A stretch of 64,000 nt of DNA. It comes from Endotrypanum monterogeii (lineage: Eukaryota > Euglenozoa > Kinetoplastea > Trypanosomatida > Trypanosomatidae). A model generated the notes under the pieces. It searched no databases, was not told the DNA's origin, and worked only from the letters and a program-made list of their open reading frames with translations. The position numbers and the translations under genes were made by a program. Below are positions 20,101-30,055 of this stretch, piece after piece (position 1 is the stretch's first letter; every line of letters begins with the position of its first letter). The stretch covers positions 62,001 through 126,000 of the forward strand of contig CM007314.1 of assembly GCA_000333855.2 (NCBI GenBank), in the 5' to 3' direction.

Positions 20101-20576
20101 GTCGCCTCCATCGGAACTGTGTGCTGGTCTGTCTGTTGATCGTTGATAACTAATCGCGTGAGGCCAGCGTTGCCCGTGTAAAACATCACACCTGTGTTAT
20201 TGTTTGCCTGGAAAAGATCAATGTAATTCTGTACCGCAGTGGGCTGCGGCAGGCACATCATCAGCACGCCACCACGCTTGTATCCACGGATTACCTCGCG
20301 GTCTGCCACTGTCACCATTCGTTCGCCACACATGTTCAGAAAGAATATATTTGCGGCAGGGCGGCTGGAGACGGAGAACGAAGAATAATTGACCCACGCC
20401 GGCGCCTCACCTTGGCCCTGCGACTGCAAAGAAAAACTCATAAGCGTGCCGAAGGAGTCGCAAACCCACAGCAACTCTACATCAGGATCGAACTCCACCG
20501 CTGTGATGGCCCCTACAGACGCCGTGGCGTCACCGCGGAACTTCCATGGCGCAACCCCCTGCGGACTGACACTCAT
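17184..20576 (-). CDS. PAN2: PAN2, catalytic subunit of the PAN2-PAN3 poly(A) nuclease
   Basis: PAN2 with PAN3 shortens poly(A) tails of cytoplasmic mRNA as the first step in deadenylation. The 1130-residue length matches the family. Order: N-terminal WD40-like propeller (about 1-330), the PAN3-binding linker, and a ubiquitin-hydrolase-like pseudoprotease domain (about 440-800) without a peptidase triad. The C-terminal DEDDh exonuclease follows. Its metal ligands are visible: D849 and E851 in AIDAEYV, D957 in HGLAQDF, and H1004 with D1009 in HDSIEDA. The RYLSLRFLAYHVLG helix is typical of PAN2. A C-terminal extension of about 100 residues carries a nine-Ala run and an acidic patch, absent from yeast and human PAN2 as I recall them. 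In Leishmania-type cells gene control is post-transcriptional, so deadenylation is central. Confidence 0.95.
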   Translation of the reverse strand: MSVSPQGVAPWKFRGDATASVGAITAVEFDPDVELLWVCDSFGTLMSFSLQSQGQGEAPAWVNYSSFSVSSRPAANIFFLNMCGERMVTVADREVIRGYKRGGVLMMCLPQPTAVQNYIDLFQANNNTGVMFYTGNAGLTRLVINDQQTDQHTVPMEATVVTLKQCDRWVAAGSASGTVNVRSATDLSLVGQVAPSRNRVMALEVFENTVMAAYSDRSATTFVKVFDVRMMSEAVSTIQDIPSGNVTQMRRYQDGFGLSSDRAFLLSPGGFHIIQLDQEKPVFSSSPLSEGSCTAVAVSPSNMCAAIGNDKGSFYALAHPATRDDYIMSTFVQPERPKHPVYHRSWEEPNIADGFEDSADFSTLASNWPEDDYMILTVPQKLRCVNYESHSIVPNEWGLMRSDSRLPDPKDKLSSILPNPYPFNSQLGDDPACAQETLLELRKDTKRKHKSSRGGGGEYSPMEDSLQVCYSVQHKLDWRSYNEIAQRVVGMDNSFPECWITPVLQSLYLCQPPEFPIRKVILRHICKREFCMTCEIAFIFSNMLTTSASVLGMKGEALPPIVPVAHFIRTARQIRAFANAEVFQRPKSRDEAVAKMHLAQRLVLETLHKDLQDQRAYPFMSYEAPIEYEGAIASLFGTEFTSNGRVHIEPRFYWEVPGSALKVDEGLQHLLKQLEGYKDQVQIKRLPPIIVLLLNPEHSNLKPPTSLKISRAGKEDYNYVLNSNIVHLADDVEDTGNFVSQQRIKDDSFSLVNDYRVTAPMKMQDLERLVPALRSYSAVVTFYALDNLTTPPYARMDDSRAPNLWHLLGPLLTNDVLSRPLLRDPAQQAFRSPLSSYTDIKAGDLVAIDAEYVVLKWASREEGNEMFVSPRKPHMGLARVSCMLSSEDGDERTIVDDYVHIPEEIEDYVTQYSGIHPGDLDPLASTKSLTSLKSTYLKLRALVDGGVVFVGHGLAQDFRVCNIVVPRKQIIDTLEIFHKPGSRYLSLRFLAYHVLGESVQEDEHDSIEDARTSLRLFRRYQLLKSEGTFESVLDHLMAKGAETSWYVPDTKSMFRETPQTPPVSAMGSPVFEKMAASVPESDDKDVVTFEMAAAAAAAAADATEGDEDDNDSGAPTARGVLEAVRRSMER

Positions 20577-22292
20577 GACTATACAGTGAAAGCAAGAGGC
20601 GGCCGTATGTTCTGCCTAAAGCAACAAAGCAAAATGCAAGAGCGAGTCAGAGCAGCACAGAGCAGGCAGCAGCTGCAGAGCCTATGGCGCCGTGAAAAAC
20701 TCCAAGTAGTGGCCAACTCCAAAAGACGTCTGTGAGCCTGGCGACACACGCACGGATGTGCGCGCAGAAGGGTATGCCCTTTGTGCTGCAAGAAATCGTA
20801 TGTACACAGCCCTCGCTGAAATAGAGAGCAGCCTTTCAGAATGAGCAACAGGGAAAGAGAAATGGAGAAGGGGGGGATGCTCGTTTGTGATACGCCTGTC
20901 CAACGACAACGCTGTGTCATCCAACACACACACACACACTCACTCACAAATACATGCACACTTGCAACGATGCTAGGGTACCTGCCTAAATTCACGTGTT
21001 GTGGCAGTTTTGTTTAGTTTTCGTGTGTGTGTGTGTGTGTTGGATGGATGGAGAGAGGAGGGGAGGAGGGGATAGGTGCGAAACCCCCTTCCTGAGAAGT
21101 GCAAGTATTTCTTCCCCTTTAGGGGGGGGGGCAAGTATTGAGGAAGAGAGAAGTGGTACTTACCTGCAGCAGATCAGTGTGACGCGGTGCTGGTCTCCCC
21201 GAGTATTCGCCTTGTCCTACTGTGGCAGTGCCTCCGCGTGCGTGTCTGCTCGGGGGGAGAGTAACGAGGGGATGTTGGCAGAAAGGAAGAGAGGTCAGAG
21301 ACGTACGCCTTTAGGGCAACCCAAAAACAGGGGGGGAAGAAACTGTTGTAGCCGCAGCTGTGCGTGTGTGTGTGTGTGTGTGTAGCGGAGGAGGAAGGGG
21401 AGAGGGGGATGTTGCTTTTTTTTTTTGCTGTTATCGGAGTTGCACTCCAAAAAGAGAAAGAAAGGGGGAGAGCGAGAGCAATGTAGGTGTTTCCTGGCAT
21501 GCAATGGGCGCCCACAGGCACACATACAGCATCAGCAGCAGCCGGGAGAACCCAAGTAGAAGCAGGGATCGCAGCCGAGGGCGTGCAAGACGCAAAAAAA
21601 AAAAAACAGACGAGGAGAAACCGCGAAGAGGTCGGGAGGATAAAGAGAAGCAAGTCGGCTGCACACCTCACGACAAAGGAAGAGATGACCAACAGTGCCC
21701 CCTCCCCATCAACGGTAAGGATGTCCCAGACATGGCAGATCGTGTGTATCATAATGAATATCCTCTTCCGAATCGAAGTGTGCAAGCGCGACAGTTTCCG
21801 TGCACTCGCGCTATTCCCATTGCACACATAGGCATGACATACGGTCACTACCAAAGCCTCTGGTGAGGACCCGCTAAAGAGTGCCAACACACACACACAC
21901 ACACGCACGCGCGCTACCCCATTACGCAGAAAAAAAAAAATGTATGGAAGAAAGAGGACACAGGCAGAAAGAAAGAAAGAACCGCACATACACCTTCACC
22001 CGCCTCACTTTTGCGCACGACCAAAATTTCTTCTCAAATGGAAACAACGCCCGATCGCGCCAGGCAATCCCCCGAGCAATTACAAAGCCTGGCGAAGACA
22101 GACAGTGTGCGTAGGGATGGGGAGGGGGGACGCTGATGAAGGGAAGAACTGAGCACGAGAGATGAGTAAGGGGGCAACCGCAAGACGATGGAACACTGAG
22201 GCACACGTGCCCCGGCAGCTGCTTCCCAGTACAACGGCTCCACACGCGAGTCAAGTGTAACGTCGTAACCGAACGTTTCCTTTCCTGGGCGA
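20577..22292. other. 1.7-kb spacer upstream of PAN2
   Basis: No credible gene. A 271-codon minus-strand frame (21174-21989) encodes low-complexity His/Thr and Phe/Leu/Ser tracts from simple repeats. TG tracts lie at 21023-21041 and 21361-21383, a CA tract at 21885-21905, and A/T homopolymers are frequent. Confidence 0.6.
21361..21383. repeat. (TG)n microsatellite
   Basis: Perfect TG dinucleotides. A similar shorter tract lies at 21023-21041. Confidence 0.9.
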
Positions 22293-24503
22293 TTACGAGT
22301 CGGCTGCATCCGCCGAAGACGACTTCTTACGTCTAGTCACCTTGCGCGGCTTCGGTGGGGTCGACACACCGGCTGGCTCCGTCGTGCTGCCAGAGACGTG
22401 AGTACTGCCACCAGCTCCTCCCACCTCAGTATTTACTGAAGTGGGCGTTTGAAAGCTTCGAACCGGTGCCATGGGGCTCTTGCCGTGATGTCTCACGGCA
22501 TGTTCGTGGAGCGACTCGTAGTCAAGGAAGTGGCGCTGGCATTCAGTGCACTCCACGGATGACTGGAGCCCCATATCCTGAAGACTAAGATTTTTGTGGA
22601 ACATGTTGATATGCGACTCCAAAGAAGGAATGTCACGAAACTCGCGCTTGCAGGCGGGACAAGGGTAAAGGCGAGTCACGACAGCGTGCTTGGACTCGGT
22701 ATGTGCGTACAGTGCCGACGCATTTGAGAAGCCCTTCTCGCAGGTGTTGCACCAGAATCGTCCTCGCGGCGAAAGCGGGGGCAGAGCTGCGCCGAATACA
22801 GTGGAGCCAACCGCTGGCGCTGCCCCCGAGACGCCCAGTCCCACCAGACTACCGGTACCGTTGACGTGGGTCATGCCTCGGTGTGCATCACGAATATGTG
22901 CCTCGAGTTTATCTGGGTCGGGGTGGCGATAGCTGCACTGTGGACATTGAGGTACGCGTCGATGCTTCTGCTCCTCGATCATCCGCTCTGTCTCGTACGA
23001 TGCGTCCTCCGCAGGATGGCGGAATCGGATGTGAGAGAAGAGCGCAGACGACGAGCGAAAGAATTTTCCTTTGTTTTTGCAGTGATCACACGTGATAAAT
23101 AACTCGACAGGCGATGATGGCGATGACACAGTGGGCTCAGGTGACACGCCAGTGTCGGAAGGTGAGCATTCTGCAGCCGCATCGCGCGCGGACACCGGGT
23201 CCGGCGCAGCTGTCGAGGCAGTGGTGTTACCGTGTTTGCTTTCGAGGTGTTGGAGGAGATTCAGCTCCGACACAAACACTCGGAAGCAGAGTTCACACGG
23301 GAAGCGGCCCTCGGTGAACTGGAGATCGCCCACGGATTCTGTGGCACTCGCCGTGGAGGATCCTGAGGTCTCTCCACTGGGGCGTTCGCGGCCAGCGGAG
23401 ATGGGAGCAGGATCAAATCCTTTCTCCCCTACTCGCCCCACGCTGATGCCAGAATTCCATCCTGCCAGCTTGACCGTCACAGCGTTCGTCTCCTCCACCG
23501 TGCGTACACCCGGCAAGCGGCGCACCGGGTACGCAATATCCACGGGTTCTTTCATCTCTTGTGGGTCAGTAAAAACATCAATCGCCCCTGCGCTGCTGCG
23601 CTTCTGCGGGATCCACGAATTCGACCTCGCAGAGAAACTACGTGTAGCAGCCGCGCCTTGAGAAGGTGTTTCTGCTCCCTCTCTCCGTGTCGCGTTACTG
23701 GAGGTTATGGGAGGCTGGGGCACCAGGGACTCCACCGCGTCGAAATCTAGTTTGGGGTGATCCTTGGCAACATGAAGCAGAAAGGCGTCGCGGCTTGTGA
23801 AGATGACGCGTCTTACGGTGCACCAGTTGCACGTATAAGTCCCGGAATTGGAGACGGTCGGTAAGAAGGGCCGCAGCGCGTCATGAGCACTCAAGGAAGG
23901 ACTACGTGAGAGCCCAGGTGGCACCACCGCCGAGACATCAGAGCCACTTGTGCCACCTACGGCACCTGCTGAACACGAAGCGCTGTATGTGACCTCTGTA
24001 CCCTCGAGTGGTGCGCCAGTGACGCGCTCATACAAAGCCAATCGGGCATCGCACAGACGCCTCCAGTAGTCCATGTCCTGCTCCCTATGTACAGAAAGAA
24101 TATGGTGCAGCATCTGCCCCATGTGCACAACACGGGTACACATAGGGCAGGCAGCATAAGCCAACCCGCTGTGCGACATCGATGATGGTGGCTCGAAACG
24201 TAGAGGGCTGTCGGCTGACCGCGCCGCTGTTGCCGAACTAGCTCTACCTGATTCCCTCCGCAGAGAAGTTCGTAGAGCTGCAGTGGCAGGTACTCTACAT
24301 GTGCGGCCTACAGAAACTCGGAGAGACGGCGACGACATGCACGATGAACATAAATAAGTAGCTGCAAGGCTAGGACCGGAGAGGGTGCGACGGGTAGAGT
24401 CATCTGAGGAAGACCTCTGTGAAGCTTCGAGAAAAGATAAAATGGGCTTGGACAGCCGACAGACGCAGTCACTAAGCCTACGACACATTGCTCTGCGCAG
24501 CAT
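22293..24503 (-). CDS. Eight-C2H2 zinc-finger protein, candidate KREH2-associated factor 1 (KH2F1)
   Basis: The first ATG of the frame is at 24503, giving 736 residues. The N-terminus (MLRRAMCRRLSD...) is Arg-rich without acids, a good mitochondrial presequence. Eight C2H2 fingers are spread over the protein: CPMC, CNWC, CELC, CDHC, CPQC, CNTC, CPAC and CTEC, each followed by a His pair. Most have the spacing C-x2-C-x12-H-x4-H; fingers 2 and 4 have a longer loop. The C-terminus is basic (KPRKVTRRKKSSS). From the literature, trypanosome KH2F1 (REH2F1) is a mitochondrial protein with eight C2H2 fingers that links the RNA-editing helicase REH2 to the editing holoenzyme. Finger number and targeting agree, so that is the best candidate, but it rests on architecture rather than alignment. 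A nuclear or other mitochondrial multi-finger protein remains possible. Confidence 0.7.
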   Translation of the reverse strand: MLRRAMCRRLSDCVCRLSKPILSFLEASQRSSSDDSTRRTLSGPSLAATYLCSSCMSSPSLRVSVGRTCRVPATAALRTSLRRESGRASSATAARSADSPLRFEPPSSMSHSGLAYAACPMCTRVVHMGQMLHHILSVHREQDMDYWRRLCDARLALYERVTGAPLEGTEVTYSASCSAGAVGGTSGSDVSAVVPPGLSRSPSLSAHDALRPFLPTVSNSGTYTCNWCTVRRVIFTSRDAFLLHVAKDHPKLDFDAVESLVPQPPITSSNATRREGAETPSQGAAATRSFSARSNSWIPQKRSSAGAIDVFTDPQEMKEPVDIAYPVRRLPGVRTVEETNAVTVKLAGWNSGISVGRVGEKGFDPAPISAGRERPSGETSGSSTASATESVGDLQFTEGRFPCELCFRVFVSELNLLQHLESKHGNTTASTAAPDPVSARDAAAECSPSDTGVSPEPTVSSPSSPVELFITCDHCKNKGKFFRSSSALFSHIRFRHPAEDASYETERMIEEQKHRRVPQCPQCSYRHPDPDKLEAHIRDAHRGMTHVNGTGSLVGLGVSGAAPAVGSTVFGAALPPLSPRGRFWCNTCEKGFSNASALYAHTESKHAVVTRLYPCPACKREFRDIPSLESHINMFHKNLSLQDMGLQSSVECTECQRHFLDYESLHEHAVRHHGKSPMAPVRSFQTPTSVNTEVGGAGGSTHVSGSTTEPAGVSTPPKPRKVTRRKKSSSADAADS

Positions 24504-26253
24504 CGTACAGTTTTCTGCCTCACAATGCACACGTATCGACAGAGATCCACCCCGCACACAGTCGGGTCGTGGCTTCAGTGCAACCTTTTAAAAAGGAGCA
24601 GGGAGAAATTTGGTAGTGTGCCCGCCTACACACCTTTACCGAGCCAGAAACTCTCACTGACGGGCGCACAGCAGAAAAAAAAAATGCGAATCGAAGATGT
24701 GCTGTATACAAAATAAATAAAATGAAGGCACAGGAATAGGCCTACAAGTGTCCCCAGCGCGTGGGCGCGCAGAAGCCTCGATCCTTCTCGGCAGAGAGAG
24801 GTAAAGGAAAAGTGGACCGTATCAGGATAGGCGGAGAAGTGGGGGAACGCAACACCGAGGGCGCTTCCTTACTATCCCTTCTTCGCTACGAGGGAAATCT
24901 GTAATGCGCCGCACCACTTCGAAGCGCAGCTCTGCGTGATCAAGCACTAGAGAAGGAAACGAAGAGGTGCACAAAAATTCAAATCAAGAAAAGTTGAAGA
25001 TATCGTCGACAGCGAAAATCAGATGGCGCAGCACGACATGCAGAAATGAACGTCATGAGAGAGGTGTAACCGCACGATATCCGGTAGCCCGCGCCGGTTG
25101 CCCGCTCCCCCAATGACCATCATCCCCGCCGTCCAGAACGAGAAGAACGGCGGAGGGAGAGAGACCGATAAAAAAAAAGATGAGATGGCGAAGCATTTAT
25201 GAGATAGATTCGAAGACAGATAAGAGAAATTTCCCTTTTTTTTCCTCCTCCCTCCGCCCCCTGAAGAGATGAGAGATGCAATGAAGCACGAAGCACACTT
25301 ACAAGTGCGAACAACGCTACGCGAGAGCTCCATGTTCACATACACGTAAGTCCCTGCAAGCCCGCGTGGTGAACGTTAGGGGAATAAGTAGAGAGGAACA
25401 CCATCCGAAATTTGATAATTTTTTTTCACTCCTTCTGCGGCCATCCCTCTTCGGGGAAACCGAATAAATACAAACAACAACGAAAGACCAACACCCCAAC
25501 ACATAAGAGTGCAATGAAACCAGAGAAACTGTGCAAACCTACCCCACAAACCTCTCCCTCGCACACTCTCTTGCTTTATGGCAGACAGGGTGCGTGAGTC
25601 TCTACACAGAATGATGCGAGAAAGGCACGTGACCAACGCGCGTGTGTGCGTGTGTGGCTAGGTGGATGAGTGCACGCGCGCATGTCTTTGTGCCGAAGTC
25701 CTAGCTCCGCCCCCAGAACGTCACGTAAAAAAAAAAAAAACAATGTGAGGTGAAAATAAAAAGGAAAAATGGGGGAGGATACCGATGAACTCTGCAATTC
25801 CTCGGAAGCAGCAGTGGAATTAAAAAACAGCCAAAGCAAAATAAAAAGGTGCGGAAGAAATTCGCATGGCGTAAACGGACGTGGATACAACCAGAAGAGA
25901 AAAAGATGGTCACACGTAACGCCCGCCAGGAGGAAGGGGGGAGGAGGGGGGCGGAAGGCAACGAGCTCAGGACTAACATCATCATCAACAACAAAAAAAA
26001 AAAACATCAAAAAGTGCCACGGAGGTCCAGAGAAAGAGCGGAAAAATGGAGTTCACAAACATCGAATACAGTAAACGATTTGACCTACAACTGAGCAGAC
26101 AAAGAAGAAAGAAAAAAAAAACAGGAAGGACTCGACGACGGAAGAATGGAGTGGCTGAGTATGGCAAAAAGAAACAATAGCAGTTCCGTGTGTAAACGCT
26201 GCCAGCCCTATCTCGAAAGGATTGGGTAGGCAGAAAAGCAGGGGAAACATGTA
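24504..26253. other. 1.75-kb spacer upstream of the zinc-finger gene
   Basis: No credible gene; frames are short or low complexity. A-runs (for example 24674-24683, 25727-25740, 25991-26002) are T tracts on the minus strand. The run at 24674-24683 is the likely signal for the zinc-finger gene. Confidence 0.6.
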
Positions 26254-27420
26254 TCATTCCAGGTACTCCCAGGAATCCATCTCGACTACGGCCTCGGTGT
26301 CACCCTCTCTCCTCGGCCCTGAGGCAGAGGTGGCGATCCCTGCCCCCCTTTTATGTTTCCTCTCGGGAGGCAGCCGCAATGTGCGGCGACTTATTGGCGG
26401 ATGCACCTTCAAATACGGCGGGCCGCCTCCTGCGCCGCCTGTCCCCCGCCTATTGCCTTCGTTCAACGGGGACACAAAAACACCGTTGGGGCGCCTCATC
26501 TGCTTTGAATCGACGTGCAGAAATCTATTAGAGAGATGCGTCCCCAACGCAGTCCACTCACTACGTGTTTTGACAGCGAAGGCAAGATACAGAGAGGTGT
26601 CCACGCGTGACCAGTGCACGCAACGCACATCGGCAACAGATGGCGTCACGGACATCAGCTCAGATTCCCCCTCGCCCAACAACGCGGAAGCCGTTCGCTG
26701 GTGGGGATCAAGATAAAAAAGCTGAGTTTGGTTGTGTGCAAAGAAATAGTAGCTCCTCCCTGGTACACCACCGACAAAGCCCAGACATTGAGGTTGCACC
26801 ATCAACTTCTCTATCTGGAGATAGCTTTCCTGCGTCAGCTGCGCCGACGCACTGACACGCACGCAGGCCAAGACGAGCACCACCTCTGCCCCTTCCTCAA
26901 AGGCACGATGTACATCGTCCGCGTAAATGCATCCATTTGTTGACGTCACCACCCCCACCCGCGTCTTCAGATGGCCCATCCCTACAGCGTCTTGCATTGT
27001 CCGCTTGATGGCCTCGCATCCCTGTGATGGACTCCAGTACTCAGCCTTGAACACACGCTGATTCCATACACGTCGAATCATGTTGTGGATCGAGAAGGGC
27101 GCGGTCTCGCCACTATGGTCAAAGAAGAGGGAAATCCTTCGATCCTCTGGGGAAGCGTGAACCCACAAGAAATGCGCCAAAAGCATCTGCGAAGTGCGAA
27201 GAAGACATCCCCACCCCTGATCTGTCTCAATCAGACGTGTGACGGCAGGGATCGCCTCAAAGCCGTCACGGTAGGTAAAGATAAGAAATGTGTCGGACAG
27301 TGCTTTCTCCAGCTCCCCACGCGACTCCACAGCGCCACCAGATCTGCCGACAACTTGGAGGGGAAACACAGCCTCCGTGGGGAAGAAGGCGCACCATAAG
27401 TCTTGAAAGTATCGGATCAT
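26254..27420 (-). CDS. ATG4: ATG4 cysteine peptidase (autophagin), probably the ATG4.2 type
   Basis: ATG4 trims the C-terminus of ATG8 and removes ATG8 from phosphatidylethanolamine during autophagy. The 388-residue product has all C54-family landmarks: C72 in TDQGWGCLLRTSQM, the GG-containing GFVGGVPGRSYYFF segment, and D238 with H240 in FYLDPHQ. This reproduces the Cys-Asp-His layout of human ATG4B. The last residues read SWEYLE, a W-x-x-L motif of the type that binds ATG8. A Gly/Pro/Arg-rich low-complexity stretch precedes it (about 330-375). Leishmania has two ATG4 genes; from memory L. major ATG4.2 is near the start of chromosome 30 close to KU80, which fits this neighbourhood. The start is the first ATG after a T-rich tract and AG near 27520-27545. 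Confidence 0.93.
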   Translation of the reverse strand: MIRYFQDLWCAFFPTEAVFPLQVVGRSGGAVESRGELEKALSDTFLIFTYRDGFEAIPAVTRLIETDQGWGCLLRTSQMLLAHFLWVHASPEDRRISLFFDHSGETAPFSIHNMIRRVWNQRVFKAEYWSPSQGCEAIKRTMQDAVGMGHLKTRVGVVTSTNGCIYADDVHRAFEEGAEVVLVLACVRVSASAQLTQESYLQIEKLMVQPQCLGFVGGVPGRSYYFFAHNQTQLFYLDPHQRTASALLGEGESELMSVTPSVADVRCVHWSRVDTSLYLAFAVKTRSEWTALGTHLSNRFLHVDSKQMRRPNGVFVSPLNEGNRRGTGGAGGGPPYLKVHPPISRRTLRLPPERKHKRGAGIATSASGPRREGDTEAVVEMDSWEYLE

Positions 27421-28005
27421 CTGGCGTGTCTCCTCCGTGTTAGGAGGAGAAGAGGGGCAACGAGGGCAGTGACCCTCCCCCTCGGATACAGTAATCCCTG
27501 TCCCACAAGGAAGAGATTCACAAAACCTCTTGCAAATAATAATAAAAAAAGTAATAATAAACGGTGAGAAGTGCACAAAATGGGAAAGGCGTGGTGATGC
27601 GGGATGTCGCTCCGTCTCGGAATATTTATGTTGTCTTACTTGTGTTTATGATGAAGTACCATGTAACGCTTCCGCATACACACACACACACAGACACACA
27701 CACATGTGGGTGTCAAACGATGGCCTCAGTATCGGTCCTACGCCTCTACTTGGGTACTGCACAGCTGCACTGGAACGCGTACAAAAGCACTACACAAATC
27801 ATAAAGGGGGAGGGAAGAGGTCTCACCAAATAAAAGATTTATTTTTTTTGCCAGATCAGGCATCCGCATATTGTGCAGTTTATGTGTGTATGTGTGTGTG
27901 TGAAAGGGGGAGGGGCGTCGTTTCCTTTTAGGCCCCATCAACACTTTCAAGAAAGAGAAAAAACGCAGCGCCGCGGTGCGATATAAGCCGAGGTGGAGAG
28001 GAGGA

Positions 28006-28026
28006 CGAAGGGCGAAGGGCGAAGGG
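28006..28026. repeat. Three tandem copies of a 7-base unit (CGAAGGG)
   Basis: Three perfect heptamers in tandem within the spacer. Confidence 0.9.
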
Positions 28027-28346
28027 CAGATCGGGAAGAGCTCATGCATACAACTGCCAAGGTGGCCCGAGGGGCAGGTCAGCAGACATGTAGCCAGATC
28101 TTAGGCACCCCTGAACAGCCCCTGCTGCAGGCGTTACCGAGATGCCCTCCATCTCGGCAGATGCTTGACCGCTCGTGGCAGATGTGGTCCTCGTGATGCA
28201 CAAACCGGCTATCAAACACCCCACAGAATTAGGTCTGGCGTTTGTGTTAATATAAATGTTTCGCTGTCTTTTCATGGACTTTGCTCTGTAAGTCTGTGTG
28301 TGTGTGTGCGTTGCCTGTGGATTATTAGCGCCATCCCAACTAGGCG

Positions 28347-28398
<52 letters not shown>
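28347..28398. repeat. (CA)n microsatellite, about 52 bases
   Basis: Among the longest uninterrupted CA/TG tracts in the window. Confidence 0.95.
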
Positions 28399-28400
<2 letters not shown>

Positions 28401-28649
28401 CACCTGACGGTGCCCCGAGTTCGCAAAAAGAAAGTGGAAGCGATGGAATCAGTCGCATGACGTACGTACTCACACGCTCAGCACTCCGCTGGGCAGCATT
28501 CCCCACCACCACCACCCGTGAAACAAGCCCGGGTACGTTTTTTTCTTTCGCGTGCTCATGTGGCCACCTGGTCTTGTCCGTGCCACCACAGCACCACGGT
28601 CAACTACACTGCCCGAAGTTCCGGCACAGATTCTTTTTTTTTTGTAGCT

Positions 28650-29261
28650 CTACTCTTTTGGATTAAAAAGAAACTCCATTTGATGGCGGTGGCGAGGAAA
28701 GAACTGCCCTGTCATGCGAGATCCGGTGCGGTGCGTGTTCACGTAAGAGGTGTGCCAACGCCGCGTCGGCACTCGGATGTCGCGACCAAGCGCGCACGCC
28801 AGACACCACGCGCGCCCATCCTTTGAATAAAACTGGTTGTGCATGATGCGGTACTTACAGTTCCAACACTTGAAGCATTTCACATGGAAGAAATACCCTT
28901 GCGCTGTCGGAACTCGTGCATTCCCAGAGGGCACCCACACGTAGCTGTTGATGTCCCCGTCATCGATTGGTTTGTCGCAGTTAAAACAGCAAGCGCCGTC
29001 GGGTACAACCATTGGCCGATCAACATCCTCGGTGTAGGCAGGAAAATGAGGACGGGATCTCGCCTCCTCATGAGGCATTGCAGTGAGGTGGTGCGCCTTA
29101 GATTGCATCCACCAGCGACGACTGTGTTGTGTGCGCACCTTGTGCCCCGACGCCGGCTTGCCGTGCATGGCTCGACATGGGACGGCAAGCGCCGCAGTCG
29201 ATGCAGTGGCAACGATGGCGAGATTGCGGGGATAGAGCAACGACTGGAGGATACGATGCAT
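28650..29261 (-). CDS. LIM-type zinc-binding protein, predicted mitochondrial
   Basis: A 203-residue protein. Residues 1-40 are basic and hydrophobic without acids (MHRILQSLLYPRNLAIV...), a likely mitochondrial presequence. Cysteines and histidine follow LIM spacing: C92-x2-C95, a 30-residue loop, H126-x2-C129-x2-C132-x2-C135, 17 residues, C153-x2-C156. The first loop is longer than in classical LIM domains (16-23). The C-terminal 45 residues are basic (RRWHTSYVNTHRTGSRMTGQFFPRHRHQ), as in ribosome or RNA-binding proteins. LIM domains normally serve in cytosol and nucleus, so a single, basic, targeted one suggests a trypanosomatid mitochondrial ribosome or editing component; this is inference. 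Minus-strand CACATCCTTTTTAG just upstream gives a possible acceptor and a 12-base leader. Confidence 0.75.
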   Translation of the reverse strand: MHRILQSLLYPRNLAIVATASTAALAVPCRAMHGKPASGHKVRTQHSRRWWMQSKAHHLTAMPHEEARSRPHFPAYTEDVDRPMVVPDGACCFNCDKPIDDGDINSYVWVPSGNARVPTAQGYFFHVKCFKCWNCKYRIMHNQFYSKDGRAWCLACALGRDIRVPTRRWHTSYVNTHRTGSRMTGQFFPRHRHQMEFLFNPKE

Positions 29262-30055
29262 CTCGCTTGAGGGCTAAAAAGGATGTGCCGGGTGTGAATG
29301 TATATGCTCAAGGCGCAAAGGAAACCAATACGAAACCACACCAACAGCGCAAACACTCCTCTTCGAGTTTGCAGACGTGAGAAGAACTTTAAAAACTAAA
29401 GCCGCTGGCCGTATGGGAATTATCCATAAGAAGCGCTGAGGCACAGGCAACGGTCGGGCGGGAGCGGCGCGCAGTCAGACGCGACCATGCAGAAGGTGAG
29501 TACCTCAGTTGGACTTCGCAGCACACCTCCTTTTTTATTATTATTGACCACAAGACACCGCAGCTTATGAACAACGCACTGATAAAAAATGATGAGACGA
29601 GGTAAGAAGGAGAGAGAGGGAAAGGGGGGATTATTATATGAGGAGAGGCCTCTGTGGCTAATAACATATTTTGCCATGGCACGGTGCCATTCATCCGACA
29701 AACGCTGCCATCTGTTGAAGTCTACGCGACTGCACGCACACGTGAGATTGCACACACACACACACACACACACAGTACCCCCCACCCCACCCACGAGTTC
29801 CATGAACAGCCCAAAGTTGGTAAACTTCGTAGCACAAAGCAGCGGCACGCATACGGTGAGGTGGGGATGGACAGCAGTCAGCTGAGCAGCGGGTTAGCCT
29901 CGATACTGACCCGCCTCTCCTTAGTTCTCCCGATCCTAGCCGCTCTGCGCCATGTACGCTGCCCCGTGTCACCTCCCTCGCGGGAGGCACAACCTCACCC
30001 ACCAAAACACACCCAGGACTGAGTGAAATACGCCCAAGCAGCAGTGCCAGTGTGT

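Larger units (their letters stand above)
27421..28649. other. Spacer upstream of ATG4
   Basis: No credible gene. T-rich minus-strand tract at about 27533-27550 is the probable trans-splicing signal for ATG4. Contains CA/TG tracts and three copies of CGAAGGG (28006-28026). Confidence 0.6.

Noticed and set aside
21174..21989. 271-codon minus-strand open frame
   Set aside because: Most residues come from TG/CA repeats and T-rich runs; no domain, no natural codon structure.
28347..28398. CA and TG tracts as possible CRISPR or satellite arrays
   Set aside because: Simple dinucleotide repeats without spacers in a eukaryotic genome.
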